A stretch of 64,000 bases of DNA from Acetobacter musti (GCF_011516835.1 NZ_WOTB01000001.1:62001-126000), one strand, 5' to 3'; shown: positions 55,746 through 64,000, counted from the first letter of the stretch. The notes: generated from the sequence alone by a model not told the origin. Numbers and translations: made by a program.

Positions 55746-57881
55746 ATGAGGCGTGTCTTTTTGAGCGTGAGTGTCGTGATCATGACGCTGCTCGTCAGCA
55801 TGTCCGAGGGATTCGCTCAGGCACCGGGTGAGTCTCCCGCCGTTCCGGCCATGTCCAGCGGCACTATGACGGGGCCTACGACAGGCAGCCCGCCACCTTC
55901 GCTGGCGCTGCGGCGGGATCAGCCGGAAGACGATGGGCCGATGGCAGCGCCCCGGGATGCCGGTCATGGCGCCGAGTCGTCCGGCGGAATGGAGACGACC
56001 ACCGCTCGACCCGACTCAAGTATGTCCGACATGGACGGCATGATGTCGATGGGTGGTGACGAGCATGCAAGCCATCACCCTGGCATGGGCGCGGCGGGGA
56101 ACCCCGGTGCGCCACCATCCGGGCCGGCGGTGCAGGGCGATATGATGAGCCGCATGCTGCCTCAGGCTGGGCAGGCATTGAGTGCGGTTCCCGGAGCAGA
56201 CAAGGCCGACGCGGGTTGTTGCGGAGCGCGCGGTCGCACGCCGCTTTATACTTTCATGATGACGCATCCGAAGCTGACCGACGCCGAACGTCAGATGCTG
56301 GCCGATATTGCGGCACAGAGGCTTCAGGACGGTCTTCGCGAAGTCGGCGCCGCATCGGTCGATGCCGCTCAGTCCCTGTCGTGGGAGACGATGCGTCGAT
56401 CCAGCCAGCATCTCCATGAAGGCGTTGCGTTGCTCGATAGCGGAATGGCCGCGCGCGCGGCCGCGACCGGCCTCGTGAATCCTCAAATGGTGGCATTCAA
56501 CTGGTTCACGGCACAGATGGGTCTGCCGACAGTCGCGGCGAGCCAGCAGAACGGCCTGTTTTTCGGATTGACGCCGGCCCACCTGGTGTTCATGACGATC
56601 CTGATCCTGGTATCGATCGCTCTGCTGATCTTGCAGGTCCTGCGGTTGCATCGCGTGCAAGAGATTCTCAGGACCACCACGGCATTCGCACCGAAACCAA
56701 CGGTCCCGCCCACGCCACCATCGTCGACCGGCGGCGGTCCAACACCTCCTGTTCCGCCGCCTCCCCCTGTACCGGGACCAGGCGGTGGAACGGCCACTCC
56801 GATCGTCGGCGCACCTCGACACGGCCTCTGGCGTGGCGGTCTGAAAGTGGCCCGGATCATTCGGGAGACACCGGCGATCGTGACGTTCTATCTAGTTCCG
56901 GCCGATGGGGGGCGGATTCCCTTTGACTTCAAACCCGGCCAGTTCGTGCAACTCACCATCGAGCCGACGTCTGGCAAGCCCGCGAGCCGGTCCTATACGA
57001 TCGCATCGTCGCCGGGGCAGGTCGAACATCTCGAACTAACGATCAAACGCGAGGAACATGGGTTGGTCTCGCGCTACCTGCACGACACGGTCAAAGAGGG
57101 TGATCTTTTAAAGATCGCGGGTCCATCGGGTATGTTCACCTTTACGGGTGACGAGGCAGACTCGATCGTCCTGCTGTCCGGCGGCGTAGGCATCACACCG
57201 ATGATGGCGGTCCTGAGATACCTGACCGATATCGTCTGGCCTGGCGAGATCTACTTCGTCTATTCCGCTCATGCCAGCATCGACTATGTGTTTCGCCAGG
57301 AAATCGAGTGGCTGGAACGTCGCAATGACAAACTGCACGTTATTGCCACCATGCGGCGGTCGCCGGGGACAGAGTGGTCGGGGCCGGAAGGGCGCATCAC
57401 GAAGGAACTGCTTCAGCAATCGGTGCCAGATCTCACAAACCGGCGTATCCATGTCTGCGGCCCACCCGGGATGATGGCAAGCATGAGAGCGTTATTGACG
57501 GATCTCGCTGTGCCGGAAGCCAATGTTCATAGCGAGGCATTCGGACCAGCCGCGATGAAGGCCGAACCTGCGGTCGGGCCTGTGGCGGCCCCCTCATCCC
57601 CGGCCGTTACGCCTGCCGCAACGACCATTACGTTTTCCACTTCAGGGAAATCGGCTCCGTTGCAACTGGATGAAACGGTTCTCGACGCGGCTGATGCGGC
57701 AGGTGTCAATATTCCATCCTCCTGTCGATCCGGTATCTGCGGCATGTGTACGACTCACCTGCAGCAAGGTGAGGTGACGATGGCGGTCGAGGATGGGCTC
57801 GATCCGGCTGACAAGGCCAAGGGTTTCATCCTGGCCTGTCAGGCGAAGACCACGGGTGGTCCGCTGGTCGTGGAGGCGTGA
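55746..57881 (+). CDS. Membrane-anchored FAD/2Fe-2S NAD(P)H oxidoreductase with Met/His-rich exported domain
   Basis: 711 residues. Signal peptide (about 1-25); exported low-complexity region rich in Met, His, Gly and Pro (about 26-135: MSDMDGMMSMGGDEHASHHPG); a small helical domain (about 155-270); one membrane helix (about 278-300, LVFMTILILVSIALLILQV); Pro-rich linker (318-355); cytoplasmic FAD-binding domain (360-470; SRSYTIAS); NAD(P)-binding domain (LLSGGVGITPMMAVL near 475, HVCGPPGMM near 568); C-terminal ferredoxin domain (627-711) with SSCRSGICGMC and a late Cys. The topology puts NAD(P)H oxidation in the cytoplasm. I know of no named protein with this full architecture. The next gene overlaps its stop. 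Confidence 0.9.
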   Translation: MRRVFLSVSVVIMTLLVSMSEGFAQAPGESPAVPAMSSGTMTGPTTGSPPPSLALRRDQPEDDGPMAAPRDAGHGAESSGGMETTTARPDSSMSDMDGMMSMGGDEHASHHPGMGAAGNPGAPPSGPAVQGDMMSRMLPQAGQALSAVPGADKADAGCCGARGRTPLYTFMMTHPKLTDAERQMLADIAAQRLQDGLREVGAASVDAAQSLSWETMRRSSQHLHEGVALLDSGMAARAAATGLVNPQMVAFNWFTAQMGLPTVAASQQNGLFFGLTPAHLVFMTILILVSIALLILQVLRLHRVQEILRTTTAFAPKPTVPPTPPSSTGGGPTPPVPPPPPVPGPGGGTATPIVGAPRHGLWRGGLKVARIIRETPAIVTFYLVPADGGRIPFDFKPGQFVQLTIEPTSGKPASRSYTIASSPGQVEHLELTIKREEHGLVSRYLHDTVKEGDLLKIAGPSGMFTFTGDEADSIVLLSGGVGITPMMAVLRYLTDIVWPGEIYFVYSAHASIDYVFRQEIEWLERRNDKLHVIATMRRSPGTEWSGPEGRITKELLQQSVPDLTNRRIHVCGPPGMMASMRALLTDLAVPEANVHSEAFGPAAMKAEPAVGPVAAPSSPAVTPAATTITFSTSGKSAPLQLDETVLDAADAAGVNIPSSCRSGICGMCTTHLQQGEVTMAVEDGLDPADKAKGFILACQAKTTGGPLVVEA

Positions 57882-58609
57882 TGCAGGAGCGCAGCGAAAT
57901 CATTGTCGGCGCCCTGGTCGTCCTGCTGGTGCTGTTCCCGCTGGGCTTTCTGGTGCATGTCGCGCCACGCTTTCCTGGGAGTCTGGCTGGCAGCCTGATT
58001 GGCATTTGCGCCGCCATCCTGATGCTGGTGCCGCTGATTTACGTAGCGGGCAAACGCATTCCCGTCGTGCATCGTTATTTCGCGCCGCGTGTCGAGAGCC
58101 GAACCCTTCTGTCGGTGCATATCTATGCTGGCGTCCTTGCACCCATTTTGGGCCTGATCCACGCCGCCCATAAATTCGATAGCCCGATGGGGATCTCGCT
58201 AACCGGCATCATGCTCGTCCTCGCTATTAGTGGCTATGTCGGGCGCTACATGTTGATCCAGATCGGGCGCGGATTGCGCGGTCGCACCCAGGAACTGGCC
58301 CAACTGCGCACGTCTCTGGCAGATGCCGGGGTGGCGCATCTGATGCCCGAGACGCCGGATGTGCCCCATAATATCGTCCAGCGCCTTTTTCTGACCTCGG
58401 CCTATCCCGGTACGCGGGGTACATCGGATCGCGAGGCCACGATTGCCTCGGCGCTGGCCGATGTTGAGTATGCGGTCAGGTCGGAGAGGGTGGCGAACGC
58501 ACTGTTCGGGCGTTGGCGCAAGATTCACGTCATCCTTGTGGTCATCCTCTATTTTCTGCTGATTCTGCATATCTGGTCAGGCCTGTATTACGGGCTGAGG
58601 TGGCTATGA
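57881..58609 (+). CDS. Di-haem b-type membrane cytochrome (ferric reductase/b561-like)
   Basis: 242 residues with about five membrane helices. Two histidine pairs have the H-x13-H spacing of di-haem b proteins: His80/His94 in HIYAGVLAPILGLIH and His216/His230 in HVILVVILYFLLILH. This is the haem ladder of NOX/ferric-reductase and related families. His26, His64 and His97 are also present. It starts at the ATG overlapping the reductase stop (TGATG) and its own stop overlaps the next gene (ATGA). It would pass electrons from the reductase's ferredoxin across the membrane to the cytochrome c that follows. No FAD domain is present in this gene. Confidence 0.85.
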   Translation: MQERSEIIVGALVVLLVLFPLGFLVHVAPRFPGSLAGSLIGICAAILMLVPLIYVAGKRIPVVHRYFAPRVESRTLLSVHIYAGVLAPILGLIHAAHKFDSPMGISLTGIMLVLAISGYVGRYMLIQIGRGLRGRTQELAQLRTSLADAGVAHLMPETPDVPHNIVQRLFLTSAYPGTRGTSDREATIASALADVEYAVRSERVANALFGRWRKIHVILVVILYFLLILHIWSGLYYGLRWL

Positions 58610-59388
58610 AGCCCGCTGTCATACTCTATACGGTCTTTGCGCTTGCGGCTCTGATCGTCGGACTGGTTGTGCCCCTTGCCGTGCATCGTTCCGGCAGTAA
58701 CGCAGTTCCTGGTTGGGAAGGGTTGGTGAATCCCGGACCGATCTCGAAAGCGCACCAGTTTATCGCGGGCCAGTGCGAGACATGTCACAGGCCTTTCACA
58801 GGTGTGGTGACCAATAACTGCGTGACCTGTCATTCTCTGGCGTCGTTCGCCGACAAGCAATCCACCCGGTTTCATGTCGCGGCGACGCAATGTACGTCCT
58901 GTCATGTGGAGCACGGTGAGCGGCCACATATGACCGTGATGGATCATAGTGCATTGACGAGGGCGGATTTCTGGTCAGACACCGTTGCGCAACTTCGCTC
59001 GGCCGGGCTGGTTGGAGCGTCGCCGATTCCGGGAAGCGCTGCGGCTATTCCGACTGATCATCGACTTGACCGTGATGCCGTTCTCCATCTGAATTGCGCA
59101 AGCTGTCACTCCAACGTGGATCCTCATCGCGCCCGCTTTGGTCCTGATTGCGCGAGTTGTCACTCCACCAAGACATGGCTGATCGCCGCGTTCGAACATC
59201 CCGCCGATCAGATATCGACGGATTGCAACGCCTGTCACAAGGCGCCGCCCAGCCATTACATGATGCATTTCAAAATGATTTCGCAGCACGTCGCGCATCA
59301 GGATGCCCCGGTGGAGCATTGCTATGCCTGCCATACCACCGATGCATGGAACAATATTCGAGGGTATGGATGGTATAAGCACCATTAA
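58606..59388 (+). CDS. Membrane-anchored hepta-haem cytochrome c
   Basis: 260 residues with an N-terminal anchor (ILYTVFALAALIVGLVVPLAV) and seven CxxCH motifs: CETCH, CVTCH, CTSCH, CASCH, CASCH, CNACH and CYACH. Extra His residues are spaced for bis-His coordination (for example HQDAPVEHCYACH), as in cytochrome c3/c7-like multihaem proteins. It sits in the periplasm and would receive electrons from the b-type cytochrome. Its end partner could be copper, iron or another acceptor. The ATG overlaps the upstream stop by four bases. Multihaem cytochromes this size are unusual in acetic acid bacteria. Confidence 0.9.
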   Translation: MKPAVILYTVFALAALIVGLVVPLAVHRSGSNAVPGWEGLVNPGPISKAHQFIAGQCETCHRPFTGVVTNNCVTCHSLASFADKQSTRFHVAATQCTSCHVEHGERPHMTVMDHSALTRADFWSDTVAQLRSAGLVGASPIPGSAAAIPTDHRLDRDAVLHLNCASCHSNVDPHRARFGPDCASCHSTKTWLIAAFEHPADQISTDCNACHKAPPSHYMMHFKMISQHVAHQDAPVEHCYACHTTDAWNNIRGYGWYKHH

Positions 59389-59702
59389 ATCTTACGAAAT
59401 TTGCGTCAGAATATCGCCATTTAACGCGCGTGTGTGATGATGAAATCACTAGAAGCGGCGACATTGCCCAAAAAAGATATTGTAAATCAGAAAATATATC
59501 GAACGTTACGTATGATTATTTCGCACGTCGTAAACCTTTGAAGAAAGCAGTTGGCTTACTCTGGCCCGAATAGGGTTATTTCCAGGTTACGGCTAGATAG
59601 AAAAATTGACATTTCTTCAAAAAAATCTATAATTATTAGGACACTCCTAGAAGGGTTCAGGCTTTACTATATGCTTACCATTGATGATGGCGGAGGAACG
59701 TT
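59389..59702. other. AT-rich spacer after the electron-transfer operon
   Basis: Markedly AT-rich compared with both sides. No gene was identified. No clear terminator was found. Confidence 0.4.
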
Positions 59703-59960
59703 ATGATCGCATACTTGAGGAATTCGTTTAAAATAACGACGTGTATCTCTTTGATCGCTTTGCTTTCTGCATGTGGCACGACGACAGATCGTCGACTCAC
59801 TGAGGACGAACAAAGTTGCCGGAGCATGGGGCATACTCCGGGAACGGCTGAGTTCAAGAACTGTCTGGCGGATTTAAATGCCAGAAGGTGTGCCACTTCC
59901 CGGCAAAAGGGGTGGGGCGAACATCACGATGCATCGCTGGACTGCACAAGATTGCCCTGA
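59703..59960 (+). CDS. Small putative lipoprotein
   Basis: 85 residues. The N-terminus has basic residues and a hydrophobic stretch ending in a lipobox, LIALLSACGTT, so Cys25 would be lipidated. Four more Cys (in QSCRSMGH, KNCLADLNARRC and LDCTRLP) may form disulfides. I do not recognise a family. It has slightly lower GC than its neighbours. Confidence 0.65.
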   Translation: MIAYLRNSFKITTCISLIALLSACGTTTDRRLTEDEQSCRSMGHTPGTAEFKNCLADLNARRCATSRQKGWGEHHDASLDCTRLP

Positions 59961-60385
59961 ATACGCCGTTTATTATGTTGTGAAACATCGTTTGTGTATA
60001 TCATTATATAATTAATAGGTGTCATGATGTCGCGATCCGGCTTGAGTCAGAAGCGCCGAATGGTGAGGCGTCGTTTTTGTTTGAGACATTCGGTAGCTTT
60101 TTCTGTGGATTACGGGTGGTCTAACATATTCTGTCGACGGTGCGGTTCATGTTGGTGTTCTGACTCGGATACAGATCGGACATCGCATCTTTTGTGATGT
60201 ATACTGCGAGTACACATGTCCAGTTTCGGGGAGCAGATAACACAGGCTGGACGACCGACAAGAGGACGGTTAGCGACTTAATCGGCCTCGGGTTTTTCAT
60301 GAAAAGTCAGAGGGTGGGAGTGATTTCATGACGGATTCAGGGGTGGGAGAGAGGCTTCCGCCCGTCCGTCACGGAGTGTTCCGCC
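59961..60385. other. Gene-poor stretch upstream of parB-like gene
   Basis: 425 bases without a gene I can support. Around 60190-60225 the sequence GTGATGTATACTGCGAGTACACATG has partial dyad symmetry (TGTATACT/AGTACACA) and might be an operator for the parB-like gene. The first part is AT-rich. Confidence 0.35.
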
Positions 60386-62440
60386 ATGGCGAGCGCCATC
60401 CAGAAAATCGCTCTCAATGCGTCCCGTGATATCCCTTTCAACAAACTGGTGCTGTCGCAGTCCAATGTGCGGCGTGTGAAGGCCGGCCTGTCGATCGAGG
60501 AACTGGCCCGCGACATCGAACGTCGCGGGCTGCTCCAGAGCCTCAACGTACGCCCTGTTCTGAACGATGATGGGACGGAGACAGGTTCCTACGAGGTGCC
60601 GGCTGGCGGCCGTCGCTTCCGCGCGCTCGAACTGCTGGTCAAGCAGAAGAAACTGGCCAAGACTGCCCCGGTGCCCTGTGTCGTGCGCGAGGCCGGATCG
60701 GCCATTCTCGCCGAGGATGATTCCCTGGCCGAGAACGTGCAGCGCGTGGCGCTGCATCCGCTGGACCAGTTTCGTGCCTTTCGGGACATGCTGGAGAAGG
60801 GCATGTCCGAGGACGAGATCGCCGCCGCGTTCTTCGTCGTGCCCACCGTGGTCAAACAGCGCCTGCGCCTGATGACCGTGTCCGACAAACTGCTCGAGAT
60901 TTACGAGCAGGACGGCATGAAGCTCGATCAGCTCATGGCGTTTTCCATCAGTGATGACCATGCCCGTCAGGAGCAGGTCTGGGAGATTATCGCCCAGAGC
61001 CATAACCGCGAGCCCTATCTGATCCGCCGCATGCTGACGGAAAAAACCGTGCGCGCATCGGATCGCCGCGTGCGCTTCGTCGGGCTGGATGCCTATCTCG
61101 CTGCCGGTGGCCATGTCATGCGTGACCTGTTCGAGGCCGATGACGGCGGCTGGCTGCAGGATCCGACCCTCCTCGACCGGCTGGTGATGGACAAATTGGC
61201 TGGGGCGGCCGATGACATCCGCGCCGAAGGCTGGAAGTGGGTCGAGACGGCGCTGTCCTTCCCGTGGGGACACACGCGGGGCTTCGCGAGGATTGAAGGC
61301 TCGCCGGTTGTGCTCTCGGAAGAAGAAGCCGCCCGTCTAACCGCTCTGCACAGCGAGCAGGAAGCCATCGAGGCGGAATACGCACAGGCCGATGAGTTCC
61401 CCGACGACGTCGATACCCGGCTGGGGGAGATCGAACAGGCTATTGAGGCGCTGGAAGAACGCCCTGTGTCCTTCGATCCGGCGGAGGTGGTCCGGGCAGG
61501 GGCCTTTATCAGCCTGGATACTGATGCCACGCTGCTGGTCGAACGGGGCTTCGTCCGCCCTGAAGATGTGCCGGCGGAGCCCGAGGACGGCCCGGATACA
61601 CCCGAGGGTGATGATGACGCGGTCGTCCATCACGGCGCGGGTGATGACGTCGAAGGAACTGGGACGGAAGGCGCCCCCGGCACCGAGCCCGAAGAGGAAG
61701 ATGGGCTGAAGCCGCTGCCCGACCGCCTGCTGACAGAGTTGACGGCCTGGCGCACGCTGGCCCTGCGTGACGCGTTCGCCGGCAATCCGCACATCGCGTT
61801 GACCGAACTGCTCCACACGCTGGTGCGCGATCTCTACTGGCAGGTGTCGGGCGCGGATTGCCTGGAAGCCTATGTCCGGGAAATCCCGCTGCGGGTGCAT
61901 TCGCCAGACATGCCGGGCAGTGTTCCCGCTCATGAACTTCGCCAGCGCAACGAGGGCTGGAAGCATGATCTTCCCGATGACGAGGATGCACTCTGGCAGT
62001 GGCTCGACGGGTTGGATGATACCAGTCGCCTGGCCCTACTGGCGCATTGCCTGTCTTTTGGCGTCAACGCGCTGCATGAATCGTCCCATGGTCCGTCTCT
62101 GGCACGTAGCGTCAGGGAGCGCCTGGCGCGAGCCGGCCGGCTGGCGACAGTGCTCCAACTCAATCCGGCCGAAGCGGGATGGCAGCCGACGGTGGAGAAC
62201 TATCTCGGCCGTGTCACCAAGGCGCGTATCCTCGAAGCCGTACGCGAAGCACGCGGCGATGAGGCAGCGGCCCGCATTGCGCATCTCAAGAAAATGGACA
62301 TGGCCAGTGAGGCCGAGCAGTTGCTGGACGGCTCCGGCTGGCTGCCCGAAGCATTGCGAACTGCTGGTTTGACCGACGGTCATCAGAAACAGGTCGCTGT
62401 TATCCCCATCGAAACCGCCACGAATATCGCGGCCGAATGA
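60386..62440 (+). CDS. ParB/RepB-like partition or nuclease-domain protein
   Basis: 684 residues. The N-terminus is a ParB/Srx-like domain: NKLVLSQSNVRRVKAGLSIEELARDIERRGLLQSLNVRPV, YEVPAGGRRFRALELLV, and VREAGSAILAEDDSLAENVQR, followed by the helix-turn-helix segment MSEDEIAAAFFVVPTVVKQRL. The remaining 480 residues, with a Glu/Asp-rich linker (about 395-450), resemble large ParB-like proteins of alphaproteobacterial plasmids and ICEs. No parA is adjacent, which argues against a simple parAB system. It anchors the plasmid-type block at the right edge. Confidence 0.9.
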   Translation: MASAIQKIALNASRDIPFNKLVLSQSNVRRVKAGLSIEELARDIERRGLLQSLNVRPVLNDDGTETGSYEVPAGGRRFRALELLVKQKKLAKTAPVPCVVREAGSAILAEDDSLAENVQRVALHPLDQFRAFRDMLEKGMSEDEIAAAFFVVPTVVKQRLRLMTVSDKLLEIYEQDGMKLDQLMAFSISDDHARQEQVWEIIAQSHNREPYLIRRMLTEKTVRASDRRVRFVGLDAYLAAGGHVMRDLFEADDGGWLQDPTLLDRLVMDKLAGAADDIRAEGWKWVETALSFPWGHTRGFARIEGSPVVLSEEEAARLTALHSEQEAIEAEYAQADEFPDDVDTRLGEIEQAIEALEERPVSFDPAEVVRAGAFISLDTDATLLVERGFVRPEDVPAEPEDGPDTPEGDDDAVVHHGAGDDVEGTGTEGAPGTEPEEEDGLKPLPDRLLTELTAWRTLALRDAFAGNPHIALTELLHTLVRDLYWQVSGADCLEAYVREIPLRVHSPDMPGSVPAHELRQRNEGWKHDLPDDEDALWQWLDGLDDTSRLALLAHCLSFGVNALHESSHGPSLARSVRERLARAGRLATVLQLNPAEAGWQPTVENYLGRVTKARILEAVREARGDEAAARIAHLKKMDMASEAEQLLDGSGWLPEALRTAGLTDGHQKQVAVIPIETATNIAAE

Positions 62441-62524
62441 CGGGCGCCTCGTAATTCATGACTCCGAACCTAACCGGCCCTGGCTTCGGTCAGGGCCGTC
62501 CTGCTGATCCAGGAGAAACAGGAC

Positions 62525-63022
62525 ATGACCAATCCAGGAAATACGCCTGAACGGGCCGATACCTTCACCGCCTTTTCCGAGCATTATGAGGCCTATCGGA
62601 AACGGCAACAGGAATTTGGAGCAGTCAATCGCAAAGCACTGTTTGATTGCCTTGATGCTGCTGGGATCGAAACAGCGGTGGTCACCTTCGATGGTTGCGG
62701 AGATAGCGGCCAGATCGAAGATATGGCGGTCACTCCGGAAACCGATAATACGGTTCTGGAAAACTGCATGCCTTACATCTCTGTCGACTGGCAATGTGCC
62801 ACGTCGAAAACTGATGATTGCAGCGTCAAGGATGTCATTGAGAACGTCTGCTACGACCTGCTTTCCGAAGCGCACGGTGGTTGGGAAAACAATGATGGTG
62901 CGTATGGCGAGTTTACCTTTGACGTCGCGGGACGGTCCATCGCCCTGGAGTATAACGAGCGTTACACCGCCGTCGAAAACTACGGCCATGAATGGACGGA
63001 GGAAGGGCACCATGGCGCATAG
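62525..63022 (+). CDS. DUF6878-like protein
   Basis: 165 residues, soluble and acidic. A repeated FDGCGDSGQIEDM and SEAHGGWENNDGAYGEFTFDV with IALEYNERY matches the DUF6878 pattern. Such genes commonly sit next to a DUF6915 gene and a large ParB-like gene on plasmids. Function is unknown. The downstream gene begins 11 bases before this stop. Confidence 0.75.
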   Translation: MTNPGNTPERADTFTAFSEHYEAYRKRQQEFGAVNRKALFDCLDAAGIETAVVTFDGCGDSGQIEDMAVTPETDNTVLENCMPYISVDWQCATSKTDDCSVKDVIENVCYDLLSEAHGGWENNDGAYGEFTFDVAGRSIALEYNERYTAVENYGHEWTEEGHHGA

Positions 63023-63374
63023 TTATCATCATGCCCTCTCCTCTGTGCGGAAATGGGGCGGTACGGTAGAGGATTACCTGCCGTTGCATACATGGTTCGA
63101 TGAATCGAAACTGATCACGGCGGACTTCCGGCACCGGGCGCTGCGACACCATGCGGAAGGCATCTTCCTTGCCGAAAAACTGTTCGGTGTCACACTCACG
63201 CTTTCGACCGGGCGGGCAGTGCCGACCCGGCTGATCGGCGAACAGCACGTCCGGGAAGATTTCGGGTTTATCCCGAGCTTTGCGGACTGGGTGAAGGAAA
63301 TCCGACCCTGTCCATGGATGGGACGCGCCAGGCCTCTCGATGTAGAGCATGAAACACCGCACAGTATGAGCTGA
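63012..63374 (+). CDS. DUF6915-like protein
   Basis: 120 residues. The start MAHSYHHALSSVRKWGGTVEDYLPLHTWFDESK and the RHRALRHHAEGIFLAEKLFG motif with many His are those of DUF6915 proteins. The gene overlaps the preceding one by 11 bases, so it is coupled. Function is unknown. A strong hairpin terminator follows. Confidence 0.78.
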   Translation: MAHSYHHALSSVRKWGGTVEDYLPLHTWFDESKLITADFRHRALRHHAEGIFLAEKLFGVTLTLSTGRAVPTRLIGEQHVREDFGFIPSFADWVKEIRPCPWMGRARPLDVEHETPHSMS

Positions 63375-63388
63375 TGCGGGATTTCGAG

Positions 63389-63422
63389 AAAGCGGCTTCC
63401 GTTATCCGGAAGCCGCTTTTTT
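63389..63422 (+). terminator. Rho-independent terminator after DUF6915-like gene
   Basis: AAAGCGGCTTCC, a loop GTTATC, and GGAAGCCGCTTTTTT form a 12-base perfect-looking stem with a T-tail 15 bases after the gene. Confidence 0.88.
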
Positions 63423-63501
63423 CGTGCCGGTCCGGCCGGGAAGGAGTGAGAGGGCGGCTTCGCCTCTGATGCCGAATATCCGGCAAGAGAGGAGAGTCCC
63501 C

Positions 63502-64000
63502 ATGTCCGCTTCCATTCTGTCTTCCGCCCGCACGGGCTTCCGGATTGATCCCTCCCGTGGCGAACGCAGCGCCCGCGTATCGTCCGAATGGTTCTCGCGC
63601 CCCGATGACGAACGCTATCTGTCGCTGTCCGACCTGCATGCTGCCACGCTGGCGCGGGCAGACCGGGCCACGGCCCGCACGGTGGAAAGCCGCGCCATCC
63701 GCGTCGAGGCCTCGCGCGACAGTGTCGAGCGTCTGACCCTGACCGTGCCAGGACAGCATGAGCCGATCGCGCCGACGCATTGGTCCTTCGGCCAGATGTG
63801 CAGCCTGGTCAGCGCGCCGTCCTCCTATCTGCGCGACCTGCCGGCACCGCTGGCGGCGATCAATCTCCAGCACGGGCTGCTGTCGCACCGCGCCGAACTG
63901 GTGAAAACGCTGGAGACCGAAGACGGACGGGTAGAACTGCGCGCCGTGACCGGTCCGGATTATGGCCGCATCTGGGATCACGAATTGGTCGGGGCGGTGC
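63502..64000 (+). CDS. DUF932 (phage/plasmid-like TIGR03299) protein, runs off the window
   Basis: At least 166 residues. From MSASILSSARTGFRIDPSRGERSARVSSEWFSRP it continues with RYLSLSDLHAATLARADRAT, THWSFGQMCSLVSAPSSYLRDLPAPLAA and LRAVTGPDYGRIWDHELV, the pattern of the DUF932 family, which is frequent on plasmids, phages and ICEs. The ATG at 63502 has a GGAGAG ribosome-binding site. It is cut by the window end. Confidence 0.85.
   Translation, partial: MSASILSSARTGFRIDPSRGERSARVSSEWFSRPDDERYLSLSDLHAATLARADRATARTVESRAIRVEASRDSVERLTLTVPGQHEPIAPTHWSFGQMCSLVSAPSSYLRDLPAPLAAINLQHGLLSHRAELVKTLETEDGRVELRAVTGPDYGRIWDHELVGAV

Noticed and set aside
60190-60225. A possible operator or iteron near the parB-like gene
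   Set aside because: Only one imperfect dyad and no direct repeats. There is not enough to call an origin or parS site.
1-64000. CRISPR arrays
   Set aside because: No regularly spaced direct repeats were seen and no cas genes are present.

Overview
The window looks like a high-GC alphaproteobacterial genome, most likely an acetic acid bacterium (Acetobacteraceae, Komagataeibacter/Gluconacetobacter-like). Grounds: several decayed IS5-family transposases, one of them IS1031-like; a direct-repeat alphaproteobacterial SOS box; GC-rich codon use; and a dispersed GC-rich palindromic repeat present in at least three copies. The genus is an inference. No database search was possible.

Layout. (1) 1-5.6 kb: an AraC regulator, a TonB siderophore receptor cut off by a deletion that joins it tail to tail to a broken PfpI-like gene, a PLP aminotransferase, then IS scars. 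(2) 5.6-9.5 kb: a strikingly AT-rich cassette of surface-glycan genes (two GT25-like genes, a DUF3431-like gene, one unrecognised large gene), bounded on both sides by dead IS elements (4.9-5.6 and 9.5-11.0 kb). (3) 11.4-36.4 kb: chromosomal genes. These are fumC, an HdeD-like and a YidB-like protein, a DsbA-like protein, a secreted phosphoesterase divergent from a di-haem peroxidase, an MFS sugar porter, an S9 peptidase, DedA, an SDR, rho, corA, a GT2 gene truncated by an IS, rfbBACD for dTDP-rhamnose, an unusual PLP-fold protein, a histidine phosphatase and tRNA-Gly(GCC).

(4) From the tRNA-Gly (36.4 kb) to the right edge the content is accessory: a MarR regulator divergent from a small membrane protein; an SOS mutagenesis cassette (imuA-imuB-dnaE2) with a LexA box and a divergent SRAP gene; a DsbD/ScsB-like protein; a dead IS481; a restriction-like nuclease fragment; a large copper locus; and a plasmid/ICE-type block (ParB-like, DUF6878-like, DUF6915-like, DUF932). 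This suggests an integrated element or island with its left edge near the tRNA. No integrase lies inside the window.

The copper locus (48.6-59.4 kb) is the most interesting part. A CPx-type copper ATPase diverges from a CsoR-type repressor, followed by a His/Cys-rich exported protein, the multicopper oxidase CopA, the outer-membrane protein CopB, a Met-rich protein and a mono-haem cytochrome c. Next comes a tightly overlapping three-gene unit: a membrane-anchored NAD(P)H/FAD/2Fe-2S reductase with a Met/His-rich exported domain, a five-helix membrane protein with two H-x13-H pairs typical of di-haem b cytochromes, and a membrane-anchored hepta-haem cytochrome c. Its upstream region has an FNR-type box (TTGATCGAGATCAA) and the same CCCCTGTAGGGTA motif found at the csoR/copper-ATPase promoter. 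I infer a copper- and oxygen-responsive trans-membrane electron export system, possibly previously undescribed.
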